Below are positions 46,722-56,279 of a DNA stretch of 64,000 bases, piece after piece. The notes beneath the pieces were generated by a model. The model saw only the letters and a list, made by a program, of their open reading frames with translations, was not told the DNA's origin and did not search any database. The stretch is from Paraburkholderia sp. PGU19 (lineage in GTDB: Bacteria; Pseudomonadota; Gammaproteobacteria; Burkholderiales; Burkholderiaceae): assembly GCF_013426915.1 (NCBI RefSeq), contig NZ_AP023180.1, positions 1,798,001 through 1,862,000 on the forward strand. The letters are read 5' to 3'. Made by a program: the position numbers and the translations under genes. Numbering within the stretch: the first letter of the stretch is position 1; each line of letters begins with the position of its first letter.

Positions 46722-46975
46722 TACTGTTTGCAACTCACGACGAGCTTGCGCGTCGGATAGCTGCCGTAGTCGGTGTGGTTTCCGCTTTCCTGGCGATCCA
46801 CCACATCGTAGCCGCCCGGACATGTTTTCCTTGCCGCCTTGTCGCAGATCTTCCAGGTATAGAGCAGGCCGTCGCAGGCAATCACCGCGCCGTCGCGGCC
46901 GTTCGTGAGCGTCGGCTTGACCGTCGCACTGCATCCGGTCAGAAAAGCCATCAGGAGAATCGCGCTGCGCCGCAT
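46718..46975 (-). CDS. small lipoprotein
   Basis: An 85-residue precursor with a lipoprotein signal peptide: MRRSAILLMAFLTGC, lipobox LTGC with Cys15 as the lipidation site. The mature part has four further cysteines (ACDG, KICDK, TCPGG, VSCKQ) that could form two disulfides. AGGGA six bases upstream fixes the ATG at 46975; the much longer frame upstream runs antisense to the epimerase gene. Small Cys-containing lipoproteins of this type are known in Burkholderia, function unknown. Confidence 0.75.
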   Translation of the reverse strand: MRRSAILLMAFLTGCSATVKPTLTNGRDGAVIACDGLLYTWKICDKAARKTCPGGYDVVDRQESGNHTDYGSYPTRKLVVSCKQY

Positions 46976-47063
46976 CAGATTCCCTCGGTGTGAGTGGATC
47001 GTCCGATTATAGAAGCCGATGCGCGCAGATAACGGGAGCCAACGCACGCTCCCGTAGAAGTCA

Positions 47064-48050
47064 CTACTGCGGAATCTTCCCGCCGAGTTCGTCGTCGATG
47101 AACGCGCGGACGATATCCTTGAACGACGCGTCGCCGTGCAGCCCAAGCTGCGCCGCGCGTGAGATATCCCATCGCGCAGGCCAGCTGCCGACGATCTTCT
47201 CGACACGCTCATCCGCCTTCCATTCGATGCGTGCCGCGACGGCATCGCCTGCCACTTCACGCAGCGCGGCGACCATCTCGTCGACCGTCACCGACACGCC
47301 CGGCAGGTTCACGGTACGGCGATTACCCAACGCCGCGCTGTCGATCTCGCTTCCCGCGATGAGACACTCGATCGCCTTGAGCGGCGACAGCAGCCACAAG
47401 CGCGTCGACCCGCTCACCGGGCACACGGCCGGTTCGCCCGTGAGCGGCTCGCGAATGATGCCGCTCGCAAACGACGACGCCGCCGCATTCGGCTTGCCCG
47501 GCCGCACGCTGATGGTCGGCAGGCGCAGCACACGGCCATCGACGAAACCACGCCGCGCATAGTCGTTGAGCAGCAGCTCGGCGCCCGCCTTCTGCGCGCC
47601 ATACGACGACTGCGGGTTCAGCGCGGTTTCGTCGAGCACGACATCGGGCAAATCGCCGCCGTAGACGGCGACCGAACTCGTGAACAGCACGCGCGGCCGA
47701 TGTCCGCGCGCACGGCACACGTCGAGCAGCAGCCGCGACGCGTCCAGATTGATACGCATGCCAAGCTCGAAATCGGCTTCCGCCTGGCCGCTGACGATCG
47801 CCGCAAGATGGAAGATCGCCGCCGTCTTGTCGTCGATCAGACGTTCGAGCACGCTGCGCTCGGCAATGTCGCCGACTTCGACGCGCACCCGTTCGTCTTT
47901 CGGACCCTGCGCCGCGACGACGTCGAGCAACACCAGTTCGGTGATCGGCTGACGCTGTCCGTCCGTGCCCTTCAGTTCGCCGCGCGCGAGCAGCTCGCGT
48001 GCAAGACGCTGGCCGAGAAATCCCGCGCCGCCCGTGATCAGTACTTTCAT
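47064..48050 (-). CDS. denD: D-erythronate dehydrogenase (DenD)
   Basis: NAD-dependent SDR of the extended epimerase family, 328 residues, expected to oxidise D-erythronate at C2. The Rossmann motif GGAGFLG is at 7-13 and the catalytic SSYGAQKAGAEL has the YxxxK pair. The segment RLPTISVRPGKPNAAASSFASGIIREPL is characteristic of the DenD group described with the tetronate pathway. It is the last gene of the operon, downstream of otnI. Assignment rests on family resemblance plus complete pathway context. Confidence 0.88.
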   Translation of the reverse strand: MKVLITGGAGFLGQRLARELLARGELKGTDGQRQPITELVLLDVVAAQGPKDERVRVEVGDIAERSVLERLIDDKTAAIFHLAAIVSGQAEADFELGMRINLDASRLLLDVCRARGHRPRVLFTSSVAVYGGDLPDVVLDETALNPQSSYGAQKAGAELLLNDYARRGFVDGRVLRLPTISVRPGKPNAAASSFASGIIREPLTGEPAVCPVSGSTRLWLLSPLKAIECLIAGSEIDSAALGNRRTVNLPGVSVTVDEMVAALREVAGDAVAARIEWKADERVEKIVGSWPARWDISRAAQLGLHGDASFKDIVRAFIDDELGGKIPQ

Positions 48051-48098
48051 GTTCCTGTTAATCCTCAGTGTGTCTGTCGAACGCGCTCAGGTACAACC

Positions 48099-48887
48099 TC
48101 AGCTGCGTGCCTTCACATATGGCCTGATCCATCCAAGCCCATCGGACGTGCCCGCGCGCGGCCGGTATTCGCAACCAATCCAGCCCTCGTAACCCAGTTC
48201 GTCGATCAGCGAGAACAGATACGGATAGTTCACTTCGCCGATATCCGGCTCGTGCCGCTCGGGCACGCCCGCAATCTGGATATGCCCGATGCCCTTCATA
48301 TCGCGCTTGAGCTTCACCGCGAGATCGCCTTCGACGATCTGGCAGTGGTAAAGATCGAACTGCACTTTGAGGTTCGCCGCGCCGACTTCCGCGCAGATCG
48401 CCTGTGCATCGTCCTGTCGGTTCAGAAAGAAGCCGGGGATATCGCGCGTGTTGATCGGCTCGATGACGACAGTGATGCCGTCCGCCTGCGCGGTCTTCGC
48501 TGCATACGCGAGGTTCTTCAGATACACCTCGCGATGCGCGGCGCGCGATTGCTCCGGCTTGATCAAGCCCGCCATCACATGCAGCTTGTCGTTGCCGAGC
48601 ACGCGCACGTACTCAAGCGCCGTATCGACGCTGCGGCGAAACTCGTCCTCGCGGCCCGGCAACGACGCGATGCCGCGCTCGCCCGCCGCCCAGTCGCCGG
48701 GCGGCGCGTTGAAGAGCGCCTGGGTGAGACCGTTCTCGGTCAGACGCGCCTTCAGATCGACGGCCGGAAAGTCATAGGGGAACAGGAACTCCACGGCCTC
48801 GAAACCATCGCGCGCGGCAGCGGCGAAGCGATCGAGAAACGCGTGTTCGGTGTACATCATCGTCAGATTGGCGGCGAAGCGAGGCAT
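48099..48887 (-). CDS. otnI: 2-oxo-tetronate isomerase (OtnI, hydroxypyruvate isomerase family)
   Basis: A TIM-barrel sugar-phosphate-isomerase-like protein of 262 residues. Segments [61 protein letters not shown] and [19 protein letters not shown] are shared with E. coli hydroxypyruvate isomerase Hyi and OtnI. Conserved Glu, Asp, His residues of the metal site are in these segments. In the tetronate pathway OtnI converts 2-oxo- to 3-oxo-tetronate, providing the kinase substrate. It lies between the MFS carrier and denD. Confidence 0.88.
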   Translation of the reverse strand: MPRFAANLTMMYTEHAFLDRFAAAARDGFEAVEFLFPYDFPAVDLKARLTENGLTQALFNAPPGDWAAGERGIASLPGREDEFRRSVDTALEYVRVLGNDKLHVMAGLIKPEQSRAAHREVYLKNLAYAAKTAQADGITVVIEPINTRDIPGFFLNRQDDAQAICAEVGAANLKVQFDLYHCQIVEGDLAVKLKRDMKGIGHIQIAGVPERHEPDIGEVNYPYLFSLIDELGYEGWIGCEYRPRAGTSDGLGWIRPYVKARS

Positions 48888-48911
48888 CGAAGCAACTCCT
48901 TAAATGCGCGT

Positions 48912-50249
48912 TTAGCGGTTCACGAGCCGCGCGGGCGTCAGCCAGGTGGCTAGCGCGCCGATCACGAGCATCGTGGCGAGCACGTACATGCCGGACTGCG
49001 TGCTGTGCGTGAGGTCCTTAAGATAGCCGATCATGTACGGGCTCGCGAAGCCCGCCAGATTGCCGATCGAATTGATGATCGCAATGCCCGCCGCCGCCGT
49101 CGCGCCCGACATGAACGCCGTCGGCAGCGACCAGAACAGCGGCGCGCAGGTCAGCACGCCTGCTGCCGCGATCGACAGGGATGCAATCGATACAACCGTG
49201 TTGTCCGCGAACGAAGCCGCAATCGTGAAGCCGACGGCACCCGCAAGCGCCGGGCCGATCAGATGCCAGCGGCGCTCGCGACGCTTGTCCGCGCTGCGGC
49301 CCATCACATTCATCACGACGATCGCGACCAGAAACGGAATCGCGCTCAGCAGGCCGATCTGGAACGCGCCCGTTACGCCTGTCGATTTGACCAGCGTCGG
49401 CATCCAGAACGTCAACCCATATTGACCCGTGACGAACGCGAAGTAAATCAGCGACATCCACCACGTGCGCGGATCGCGAAACACGGCGCCCACCGAATGC
49501 GACTTCGCTTTTTCTTGCGGCTGCGCGGCGATTTCATCGGCGAGCAGTTTTTTCTCGCGCGGCGTCAGCCATTTCGCGCTGGCGATGCCGTTGTCGAGAT
49601 ACAGAATCGTCGCGATGCCGATAGCGATGGCGGGCACCGCTTCGATCACGAACATCCATTGCCAGCCCGCGAAACCGTGATGCGAATCGAAGCTCTGCAT
49701 GATCCAGCCCGACAGCGGATTGCCGAAAATGCCCGACACGGGAATCGCCGACATGAACACCGCGATGATCTTCGCGCGACGATGCGACGGAAACCAGTAG
49801 GTCAGGTACAGGATCACGCCGGGATAGAAACCGGCTTCGGCAAGACCGAGCAGAAAGCGCAGCGCATAGAACTGCGCGGGCGTCTTGACGAACACGAAGA
49901 GCGCGGACATCAAGCCCCACGTGATCATGATGCGCGCAATCCAGATCCGCGCGCCGAGCTTGTGCATCAGGATGTTGCTCGGCAATTCGAACAGGAAATA
50001 ACCGACGAAGAATACGCCCGCGCCGAGACCGAACACAGTTTCGCTGAACGCAAGATCCTGCGACATCTGCAGCTTCGCAAAGCCGACGTTGACGCGGTCC
50101 AGATACGCGACCACGTAGCACAGCATCAGGAACGGCACGATGCGCCAGAACACCTTTCCGTAGGTGCGTTCGATTTCAGCCGCGCCGGGTTGTCCGGCGG
50201 CGTCGGCAGTTGATGCGGGGCGTGCGGATGCCGCCTGATAGCTAGTCAT
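48912..50249 (-). CDS. MFS transporter, anion:cation symporter family (tetronate uptake)
   Basis: A 445-residue 12-helix carrier of the ACS family, close in style to tartrate transporter TtuB (FWRIVPFLMLCYVVAYLDRVNVGFAKLQM, LPSNILMHKLGARIWIARIMITWG, LLGLAEAGFYPGVILYLTYWFP). Within an operon for threonate/erythronate breakdown it is the likely importer of these four-carbon acids. The 136-nt gap to otnC is the largest inside the operon. Confidence 0.92.
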   Translation of the reverse strand: MTSYQAASARPASTADAAGQPGAAEIERTYGKVFWRIVPFLMLCYVVAYLDRVNVGFAKLQMSQDLAFSETVFGLGAGVFFVGYFLFELPSNILMHKLGARIWIARIMITWGLMSALFVFVKTPAQFYALRFLLGLAEAGFYPGVILYLTYWFPSHRRAKIIAVFMSAIPVSGIFGNPLSGWIMQSFDSHHGFAGWQWMFVIEAVPAIAIGIATILYLDNGIASAKWLTPREKKLLADEIAAQPQEKAKSHSVGAVFRDPRTWWMSLIYFAFVTGQYGLTFWMPTLVKSTGVTGAFQIGLLSAIPFLVAIVVMNVMGRSADKRRERRWHLIGPALAGAVGFTIAASFADNTVVSIASLSIAAAGVLTCAPLFWSLPTAFMSGATAAAGIAIINSIGNLAGFASPYMIGYLKDLTHSTQSGMYVLATMLVIGALATWLTPARLVNR

Positions 50250-50385
50250 GCACTGTCTCCTTCGGATGGCGCCGGTTACTGGCCGTCCGTTTCATGACGG
50301 TCGGTCCTCCGGCTTTTTGCCTGGTTGGTCATGTGGATAGTCCGCGACGCGCGCGGACAGCTGAGCTTCTATGCTTGCGAGGGTT

Positions 50386-51042
50386 TCACCAGCGTGCGCC
50401 GAACGCCGTGCGCAATTCTTCGATCGCGGCTTCGTCGAGCGGCGCGGGACGCGGGTTCGTCATCAGCCACAGGCGTGCCGTCTCTTCCAGCTCTTCGAGT
50501 ACGTACGACGCCTGCGATACCGACCGCTCCCACACGACAGGCCCGAGCCGTTCGAGCAGCACGCCGCGCACGCGCTCGGCGAGCGCCGCGATCTGTTGCG
50601 CGACTTGCGGATCGCCGGGACGCCGGTAGCGGATCAGCGGAATGTGGCCGACCTTCATCACGTAGTACGGCGTGATGGGCGGCAGCACGTCGGCTTCGTT
50701 CCAGACGCCCGCGAGCGTCAGCGCGACGAGATGCGTCGAATGCGTGTGCACGATGCCGCGCGCCTCGCGGTTGCGCTCGTAAACGCCGCGATGCAGTGCG
50801 AGCGTTTTCGACGGCTTGCCGCCTGACACGGCGTTGCCTTCGAGATCGACCTTCGCGATCTGCGCCGGGTCGAGACGGCCGAGACACACGTCTGTCGGCG
50901 TGATCAGCCAGCCGTCGTCGAGGCGCGCGCTGATGTTGCCCGCGCTGCCGACGGTGTAGCCGCGCTCGTATAGGCTCGCGCCCGTCACGCAGATTTCTTC
51001 GCGGACTTTCGCCTCGCTGCCCGTGTGGATGGCGAGCGTCAT
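50386..51042 (-). CDS. otnC: 3-oxo-tetronate 4-phosphate decarboxylase (OtnC, class II aldolase family)
   Basis: A 218-residue member of the AraD/FucA class II aldolase fold. The metal-binding pair is in VHTHSTHLVALTL, with a further His in the C-terminal half. The segments GNISARLDDGWLITPTDVCLG and TPYYVMKVGHIPLIRYRRPGD are typical. OtnC decarboxylates 3-oxo-tetronate 4-phosphate to dihydroxyacetone phosphate. Its start overlaps the stop of the kinase gene by 4 nt (ATGA), so the two consecutive pathway enzymes are translationally coupled. Confidence 0.9.
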   Translation of the reverse strand: MTLAIHTGSEAKVREEICVTGASLYERGYTVGSAGNISARLDDGWLITPTDVCLGRLDPAQIAKVDLEGNAVSGGKPSKTLALHRGVYERNREARGIVHTHSTHLVALTLAGVWNEADVLPPITPYYVMKVGHIPLIRYRRPGDPQVAQQIAALAERVRGVLLERLGPVVWERSVSQASYVLEELEETARLWLMTNPRPAPLDEAAIEELRTAFGARW

Positions 51043-52355
51043 TGCGCGCCTCCGTCGAATTGACGCAGCGCTTTCGCGAAGAAATCGACGGCGCCGAAGT
51101 TGCCCGACTTGAGCGCGAGCGCGAGCGGTTTCGCACCGATGGTCGCGGTCGCGGGCACGCCGGGATCAATCTGCTTGCCGATGCGCAGCATGTCGACGCG
51201 GAGCGCCTGCACCACGGCGCCCGATGTCTCACCGCCCGCGACGACGAACTTGCGCACGCCGAGATCGTGCAGTCCGCGCGCAATCGCTGCCAGCGTGCGT
51301 TCGACCAGTTCCCCGGCTTGCGCGACGCCGAGTTCGCGCTGCGTGGCCTTCACGTCATCCGGCGATGCCGTTGCGTAGATCAGCACAGGCTGAGGCTGCG
51401 TCGCGTTCATATGCTCGCGCGCGAAGGCGAGCGCCTGATCGACGACAGGCTCGCCGCGCGCGGCCGCCAACGGATCGATGCGAAATGCAGGGCGCGTTTC
51501 GCGCCATGCGGCAACCTGCGCATTGGTCGCTTTCGATGCGCTGCCCGCCAGCACCGCCGACGCGCCTTCGACGCGCGGCAGTTCGCCTGCGTCAGCGGCA
51601 TCGTCGAGCAGCCCGGCGCGGCGGAAGTTGCCCGGCAAGCCGAGTGCCACGCCCGAACCGCCCGTGATCAGCGGCAGGTCCGCGCAGGCTTCGCCGAGCG
51701 TGTAGAGATCAGCGTCTGAGACGGCATCGGCGATCGCCATGCGCACGCCGTCGTGGCGCAGCGCATCGATCGACGCGCGCACGGCTTGCGCGCCTTGCGC
51801 CACTGCGTCATAGCGCACGAGGCCGACTTTCGAGCGCGTCTGCCGCTGCAGCACGCGCACGAGGTTCGCGTCCGTCATCGGCGTGAGCGGGTGATGCTCC
51901 ATGCCCGATTCATTGAGCAGCACGTCGCCGACGAACAGATGCCCGCGATAGATCGTGCGGCCGTTCTCCGGAAACGCCGGGCACGCGATCGTGAACGGTG
52001 TGCCGCCGCCGATGGGCGACAGCGCATCGAGCAGCGCATCGGCGACGGGGCCGATATTGCCTTTATCCGTCGAATCGAAAGTCGAGCAGTACTTGAAGAA
52101 GAACTGGCGACAGCCTTGCGCGCGCAGCCATTCGAGCGCGGCGAGCGACTGCGCGACGGCATCGGCAGGATCGATGGTGCGCGACTTCAGCGCAACGACC
52201 AGCGCGTCGGCTTCGATACGGGTATCGGCAGCGGGCACGCCGATGGTCTGGACGGTGCGCATGCCGCCGCGCACCAGCATGTTCGCGAGATCGGTTGCGC
52301 CCGTGAAGTCGTCGGCGATGCAGCCGAGCAGGGGCTTGCGAGTAGAGGTGGTCAT
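51039..52355 (-). CDS. otnK: 3-oxo-tetronate 4-kinase (OtnK, DUF1537 family)
   Basis: Four-carbon acid sugar kinase of 438 residues. The N-terminal domain opens with the family motif GCIADDFTGATDLANMLVRGG. The C-terminal nucleotide-binding domain has FVVAGGETSGAVVQAL and a final KSGNFG. OtnK phosphorylates 3-oxo-tetronate at C4, upstream of OtnC. It is the only kinase in the operon although both L-threonate-type and D-erythronate-type dehydrogenases are present, which fits the shared OtnK branch rather than dedicated LtnK/DenK. Confidence 0.92.
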   Translation of the reverse strand: MTTSTRKPLLGCIADDFTGATDLANMLVRGGMRTVQTIGVPAADTRIEADALVVALKSRTIDPADAVAQSLAALEWLRAQGCRQFFFKYCSTFDSTDKGNIGPVADALLDALSPIGGGTPFTIACPAFPENGRTIYRGHLFVGDVLLNESGMEHHPLTPMTDANLVRVLQRQTRSKVGLVRYDAVAQGAQAVRASIDALRHDGVRMAIADAVSDADLYTLGEACADLPLITGGSGVALGLPGNFRRAGLLDDAADAGELPRVEGASAVLAGSASKATNAQVAAWRETRPAFRIDPLAAARGEPVVDQALAFAREHMNATQPQPVLIYATASPDDVKATQRELGVAQAGELVERTLAAIARGLHDLGVRKFVVAGGETSGAVVQALRVDMLRIGKQIDPGVPATATIGAKPLALALKSGNFGAVDFFAKALRQFDGGAQ

Positions 52356-52370
52356 CTCGTTCGGCTCCGC

Positions 52371-53261
52371 TTAGCGCTTCGGCGGCACGTCGATGCCGGG
52401 GAAAATCTTGATGACGGCGGAATCGTCTTCGCCGCCGTGTCCCGCCGTTGACGCCATCATGAACATCTGATGCGCTGCCGCCGACAACGGCAGCGGAAAC
52501 TTCGAGCGGCGCGCGGTATCGAGCACGAGACCCAAGTCCTTGACGAAGATATCGACAGCCGACAGCGGCGTGTAGTCGCCGTTGAGGATGTGCGGCACGC
52601 GGTTCTCGAACATCCACGAGTTGCCCGCGCTGTGCGTGATCACGTCGTAGAGCGCGTCGGGGTCCACGCCTTCACGCAGACCGAGCGCCATCGCTTCGGC
52701 GGCGGCGGCGATGTGCACCCCCGCGAGCAGCTGATTGATGATCTTCACCTTCGATCCCGCGCCATGCTGATCGCCGAGGCGATAGACCTTGCCCGCCATC
52801 GCGGCGAGCACGTCGTCGCATGCGGCGTAGACGGCGGCGGGGCCGGACGTCATCATCGTCATTTCGCCCGATGCCGCGCGCGCCGCGCCGCCCGACACAG
52901 GTGCGTCGAGCATCTGCAAGCCGGCCGCTTCGACGCGGCGGCCGAGATCGATGGCGAAGTCGGGCGCAACGGTTGCGCAGGCGATCACGACGCCGCCGGG
53001 TTTCATCGCCCGAATGGCGCCCTGCTCGCCGAACAGCACGGTTTCGGTTTGCGCCGCGTTGACAACGAGCGTGACGACGACGTCGCATTGCGCGCCGAGT
53101 TCAGCGGGACTTGCGCAAGCCTTGCCGCCATCGGCGACGAACTGGTCTAGCACTTCGCGGCGCACGTCGCACGCATGCACATTGAAGCCGCCGCGCAGCA
53201 GCGAGCGCGCGACGCCCATTCCCATCGCGCCAAGACCGATCACTCCGACATTTCTGGACAT
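52371..53261 (-). CDS. ltnD: L-threonate dehydrogenase (LtnD, beta-hydroxyacid dehydrogenase family)
   Basis: A 296-residue NAD-dependent dehydrogenase of the 3-hydroxyisobutyrate family. The dinucleotide motif GLGAMGMGVARSLLRGG lies near the N-terminus, the substrate motif DAPVSGGAARAASGEM near 118, and the catalytic Lys in GSKVKIINQLLAGVH. In the tetronate pathway LtnD oxidises L-threonate to 2-oxo-tetronate. It is the first enzyme gene after the FadR-type regulator and 15 nt upstream of otnK. Confidence 0.9.
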   Translation of the reverse strand: MSRNVGVIGLGAMGMGVARSLLRGGFNVHACDVRREVLDQFVADGGKACASPAELGAQCDVVVTLVVNAAQTETVLFGEQGAIRAMKPGGVVIACATVAPDFAIDLGRRVEAAGLQMLDAPVSGGAARAASGEMTMMTSGPAAVYAACDDVLAAMAGKVYRLGDQHGAGSKVKIINQLLAGVHIAAAAEAMALGLREGVDPDALYDVITHSAGNSWMFENRVPHILNGDYTPLSAVDIFVKDLGLVLDTARRSKFPLPLSAAAHQMFMMASTAGHGGEDDSAVIKIFPGIDVPPKR

Positions 53262-53326
53262 ACCTTTCCTCTACGAACAATGCTTCGGACGACGGCTCGC
53301 GCGTGTCGCGAGCAGACGTGTGTGGA

Positions 53327-54031
53327 TCAGCAGATACCGGCCTCGGCCAGGCGACGTGCGGCGTTGTACATGTGCGTTTGCGCGGCGTTGCGGGCGGCCA
53401 ATGGATCACCGGCACGGATCGCGGCGACGATTGCCGCGTGCTCGTCGCGCACCTGACGCGAGAAGTCCTCGCGCAGCGCTTCGTTGCGGCGCGTGATGAC
53501 GGTGCCGGCTTCGAGATACTGGTTGAGGAACGTGAGGGTCTTCAGGAAATACGGGTTGCCCGTCACGGTAGCGATCGTGCGATGAAACGCGACGTCTTCA
53601 GCGACACCGTCGCGGCCCTCGGAGACGGCTTCGTCGATTTTTTTGAGGACGGCGTCGATGGCCAGCATGTCGGCGTCCGTGCGGCGCATCGCAGCTTCTG
53701 CTGCGACTTCGGCTTCGATTGCGCGGCGCACTGCAAGGATGTGCAGTACCGAGCCGCCTTCCATTGCTTCTGCGTAGTCGATTCGGAGTGGGCGGATCGC
53801 GCCGTGGGCTGACACATAGACGCCACTGCCCTGACGGGGCTCGACCACGCCCTCGTTCTTCAGGCGCGAGATCGCTTCTCGGATCACTGTGCGGCTTACA
53901 CCGAATTCTTGCGAGAGCACGGCTTCTGTTGGCAGCTTGCCGCCGCGGGCGAAGGTGCCTTTGTCGATCTGCGCGAGCAGCTGTTGAGCGACGGTGTCGC
54001 TGAGCGCCCGGCTCGGGATTTTTTCGAACAT
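53327..54031 (-). CDS. GntR-family regulator (FadR/FCD) of the tetronate operon
   Basis: A 234-residue regulator with a GntR winged helix (GKLPTEAVLSQEFGVSRTVIREAISRLKNEGVVEPRQGSGVYV, residues 30-75) and an FCD effector domain. The latter shows the Asp/His metal pattern around FHRTIATVTGNPYF and DEHAAIVAAI. It lies immediately upstream of ltnD on the same strand and is the obvious local regulator, probably autoregulated as the first gene of the operon. Ligand inferred to be a tetronate or pathway intermediate. Confidence 0.9.
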   Translation of the reverse strand: MFEKIPSRALSDTVAQQLLAQIDKGTFARGGKLPTEAVLSQEFGVSRTVIREAISRLKNEGVVEPRQGSGVYVSAHGAIRPLRIDYAEAMEGGSVLHILAVRRAIEAEVAAEAAMRRTDADMLAIDAVLKKIDEAVSEGRDGVAEDVAFHRTIATVTGNPYFLKTLTFLNQYLEAGTVITRRNEALREDFSRQVRDEHAAIVAAIRAGDPLAARNAAQTHMYNAARRLAEAGIC

Positions 54032-54198
54032 ATCAGTGGATTTGCCATGTCATAGGGTCATCATACAAATTTGCCTGCGACGGGGGGTATGGGGGGAAAC
54101 CCTCAGGGGCGCGGGCGATGCCGGTCGGTGTTTTTTTGGCCTTTGCGCTGGCATTCGCGGTTCAGTCTTCTTGGCGCGGCCGGTTTGGTTTGCTTGTG

Positions 54199-54869
54199 TT
54201 TGCGCTGGCATCCGCGTTTCGTTAGCGTGCTTCACGCGTCGCCCCTGTGCGGGGCGGCACCTACTTTTCTTTGTCACCGCCGCAAAGAAAAGTAGGCAAA
54301 AGAAAGCGGCTCACACCGCCCGTTCTTGTATTTGCCTGAGGGCCCCCAACCGGTCTTGCGCTTCACACGGCAACGTCCTGTTCGCGTGTGTTGCCAACGC
54401 GCTGAATGACCGCCTCACCCACTTCAAGCACCCGAACAAGAGCTAGCGGCAGCGAATGGTTTGTGCCGCCCAGGTGGCAAACTGTGTGTAGGTTGTCGCG
54501 ACGTACACGTTAGCGCTCTTACAGGGTGAAACGCCTGCGCTATCGGTCCGAAGTGAGGCGTGTGGGGTACTATGGCCTACACACAGTTTGCCACCTGGGC
54601 GGCGGTGGAATATCTGGCACGGCATGATGCAGCGTGGGTGCGTGAAGCGGGTGATGCGCTGGCTTGGAGCGTTGGCAATGAACGCGGAACAAGCAGGTTG
54701 CCGTGTGAAGTGAGGGACCGGTTGGGGGCCCTCAGGCAGGAAGAAGAATTGGCGGTGTTAGCCGCTTTCTTTTGCCTACTTTTCTTTGCGGCGGCAAAGA
54801 AAAGTAGGTGCCGCCCCGCACAGGGGCGACGCGTGAAGCACGCTAACGCATCGCGGATGCCAGCGCAAA
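54199..54869 (+). repeat. large imperfect-palindrome intergenic element, copy 1
   Basis: The outer ends TTTGCGCTGGCATCCGCG (54199-54216) and its exact reverse complement (54852-54869) bound a 671-nt imperfect palindrome. Inner arms 54465-54492 and 54576-54603 are perfect 28-nt inverted repeats around an 83-nt centre. Each arm carries a GCCCC-TGTGC-GGGGC hairpin and a CCTACTTTTCTTTG / CAAAGAAAAGTAGG hairpin. The same element, in the same orientation and with the same asymmetric centre, occurs at 60901-61562. Short frames inside are not credible genes. No transposase is present; the origin may be a non-autonomous mobile or structured element. Confidence 0.85.
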
Positions 54870-54908
54870 AACAAAAATCCAAAAGCGACGCCAGTTACAG
54901 GCAAACCC

Positions 54909-54926
54909 AAAAGCAAAAGCAAAAGC
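54909..54926. repeat. short tandem repeat (AAAAGC)3 flanking the palindromic element
   Basis: Three AAAAGC units within a purine-rich stretch that also has AAACCC words, next to the right end of the large palindrome. The complementary strand is G/T-rich, like the flank of copy 2. Confidence 0.6.
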
Positions 54927-54960
54927 AAACCCAAACAGCGTCGCAGACAACAACCAAACC

Positions 54961-56031
54961 TTAACTCGCCATCATTTCCCGAGCCCAAACCACAGCAGCA
55001 CGAGCCGGCGCAACGCCAGTTGCCTCAACCCTCTCAGCAAGCTCAAAAACCCGCGGCGCGATCATTGCAACCTCATCCAGCACGACCTGCTTATCGGCGG
55101 AGCCGAGATACTCCCGCACGCAGCTAATAATCCCACCCGCGTTGACGAGAAAATCCGGCGCATAAAAAATCCCACGCTGATGCAGCACATCACCCTCAGC
55201 GAGCGACATCAGCTGATTATTAGCGCCACCAGCAATAACCTTAAACTGACAACCAGCCGCTACAGCCTCGGTAATCGACCCACCCAGCGCGCAAGGCGCA
55301 AACACATCAGCGTTGACGGATGCAATCCGCGCCGCATCAGCGATCTGCGCGCCAAACATCTGCTGCGCGCGCCCGGTCTTGCCTGCATCGATATCCGACA
55401 CGATCAGTTCCGCGCCCGCGCGATGCAGCCGTTCGCACAGATCCCAGCCGACCGAACCCAAACCCTGCACGGCAACCGAAATGCCTTCCAAAGTGTCACG
55501 CCCAAGCGCAACCTGCACCGCCGCCTTCAGGCCCACGAACACACCATACGCGGTGCGCGGCGACGGATTCCCGCCATACACGTCGTTGTCGCGCGGAATG
55601 CCGCTCACATACGGCGTCTCGCTCTGCACCGCGCGCATGTCGTCGGCCGTCGTGCCGACGTCTTCAGCCGTCAGATAAACGCCGCCGAGCGATTGCACGA
55701 GCCTGCCGAACGCCTTGAACAGCGCCACGCGATCCATCTGCTCCGGACGCTTCAGGATCACCGCCTTGCCGCCGCCGAACGGCAGTCCCGCGAGCGCGTT
55801 CTTGAACGCCATGCCCTGTGACAGACGCAGCGCGTCGTGATACGCCTCGTAGTCCGAGGCATACTGCCAGTAGCGGCAACCACCAAACGCAGGGCCGCGC
55901 GCAGTGCTGTACACGGCGATCACGGCTTGCAGGCCGGATTCGGCATCGCTGGCCACGACAATGCGTTCGTGGGCCGGTTCGCCGTGAAGCCCGAAAAGCG
56001 TTCCGGCAAAGTTCGTCGTCAGTCGGTCCAT
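54961..56031 (-). CDS. leucine dehydrogenase-type amino acid dehydrogenase
   Basis: NAD-dependent oxidative deaminase of the Glu/Leu/Phe/Val dehydrogenase family, 356 residues, the size of leucine dehydrogenases. The catalytic Lys is in LAGLPFGGGKAVIL, a Lys/Asp motif in YLTAEDVGTTADDM and a Rossmann motif in VAVQGLGSVGWDLCERL. It converts branched-chain amino acids to 2-oxo acids, or the reverse. A divergent Lrp/AsnC regulator 262 nt away supports an amino acid catabolic role. Phenylalanine or valine as substrate cannot be excluded. The gene ends 91 nt from palindromic element copy 1. Confidence 0.9.
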   Translation of the reverse strand: MDRLTTNFAGTLFGLHGEPAHERIVVASDAESGLQAVIAVYSTARGPAFGGCRYWQYASDYEAYHDALRLSQGMAFKNALAGLPFGGGKAVILKRPEQMDRVALFKAFGRLVQSLGGVYLTAEDVGTTADDMRAVQSETPYVSGIPRDNDVYGGNPSPRTAYGVFVGLKAAVQVALGRDTLEGISVAVQGLGSVGWDLCERLHRAGAELIVSDIDAGKTGRAQQMFGAQIADAARIASVNADVFAPCALGGSITEAVAAGCQFKVIAGGANNQLMSLAEGDVLHQRGIFYAPDFLVNAGGIISCVREYLGSADKQVVLDEVAMIAPRVFELAERVEATGVAPARAAVVWAREMMAS

Positions 56032-56264
56032 CAGTGTTCCTTCCTTGTGGGCAGGCAGTTGAGTCCGCGCGAAGCGATCGCCTCGCGCCGGCTGGCCGCT
56101 CGTCGTCCGGGTCGCGGACGCAGGCAGCGAAGTTCTCGGGACCCGCGCAAGGCAAGGTCAACCGGTGGCAAAAGTGTATTCGGTCAAATTGGGAAATTTG
56201 TGCTGTTTATCCGGTAAAAATCCGGTTCGTGGCAGAATAATCAACCATCAAAATGCCACTAAAG

Positions 56265-56279
56265 AAGACGAATCGTCTT
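56265..56279. promoter_or_regulatory. candidate Lrp-type operator
   Basis: AAGACGA, one A, TCGTCTT: a perfect 7-bp inverted repeat centred 22 nt upstream of the lrp-type start codon, in the region shared with the divergent leucine dehydrogenase gene. Autoregulation is inferred from position only. Confidence 0.4.

Noticed and set aside
46976..47260. 95-codon upstream extension of the lipoprotein gene
   Set aside because: The extension is antisense to denD, Arg/Ser-rich, and would destroy the clear lipoprotein signal peptide that follows an AGGGA ribosome-binding site.
54443..54964. Several short frames within palindromic element copy 1, on both strands
   Set aside because: They read through inverted-repeat arms and hairpins, and the same peptide words appear on both strands because of the palindrome. 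The shared AYTQFATWAA frame in both copies keeps some synonymous changes, which deserves a glance but is too short and truncated differently in each copy.
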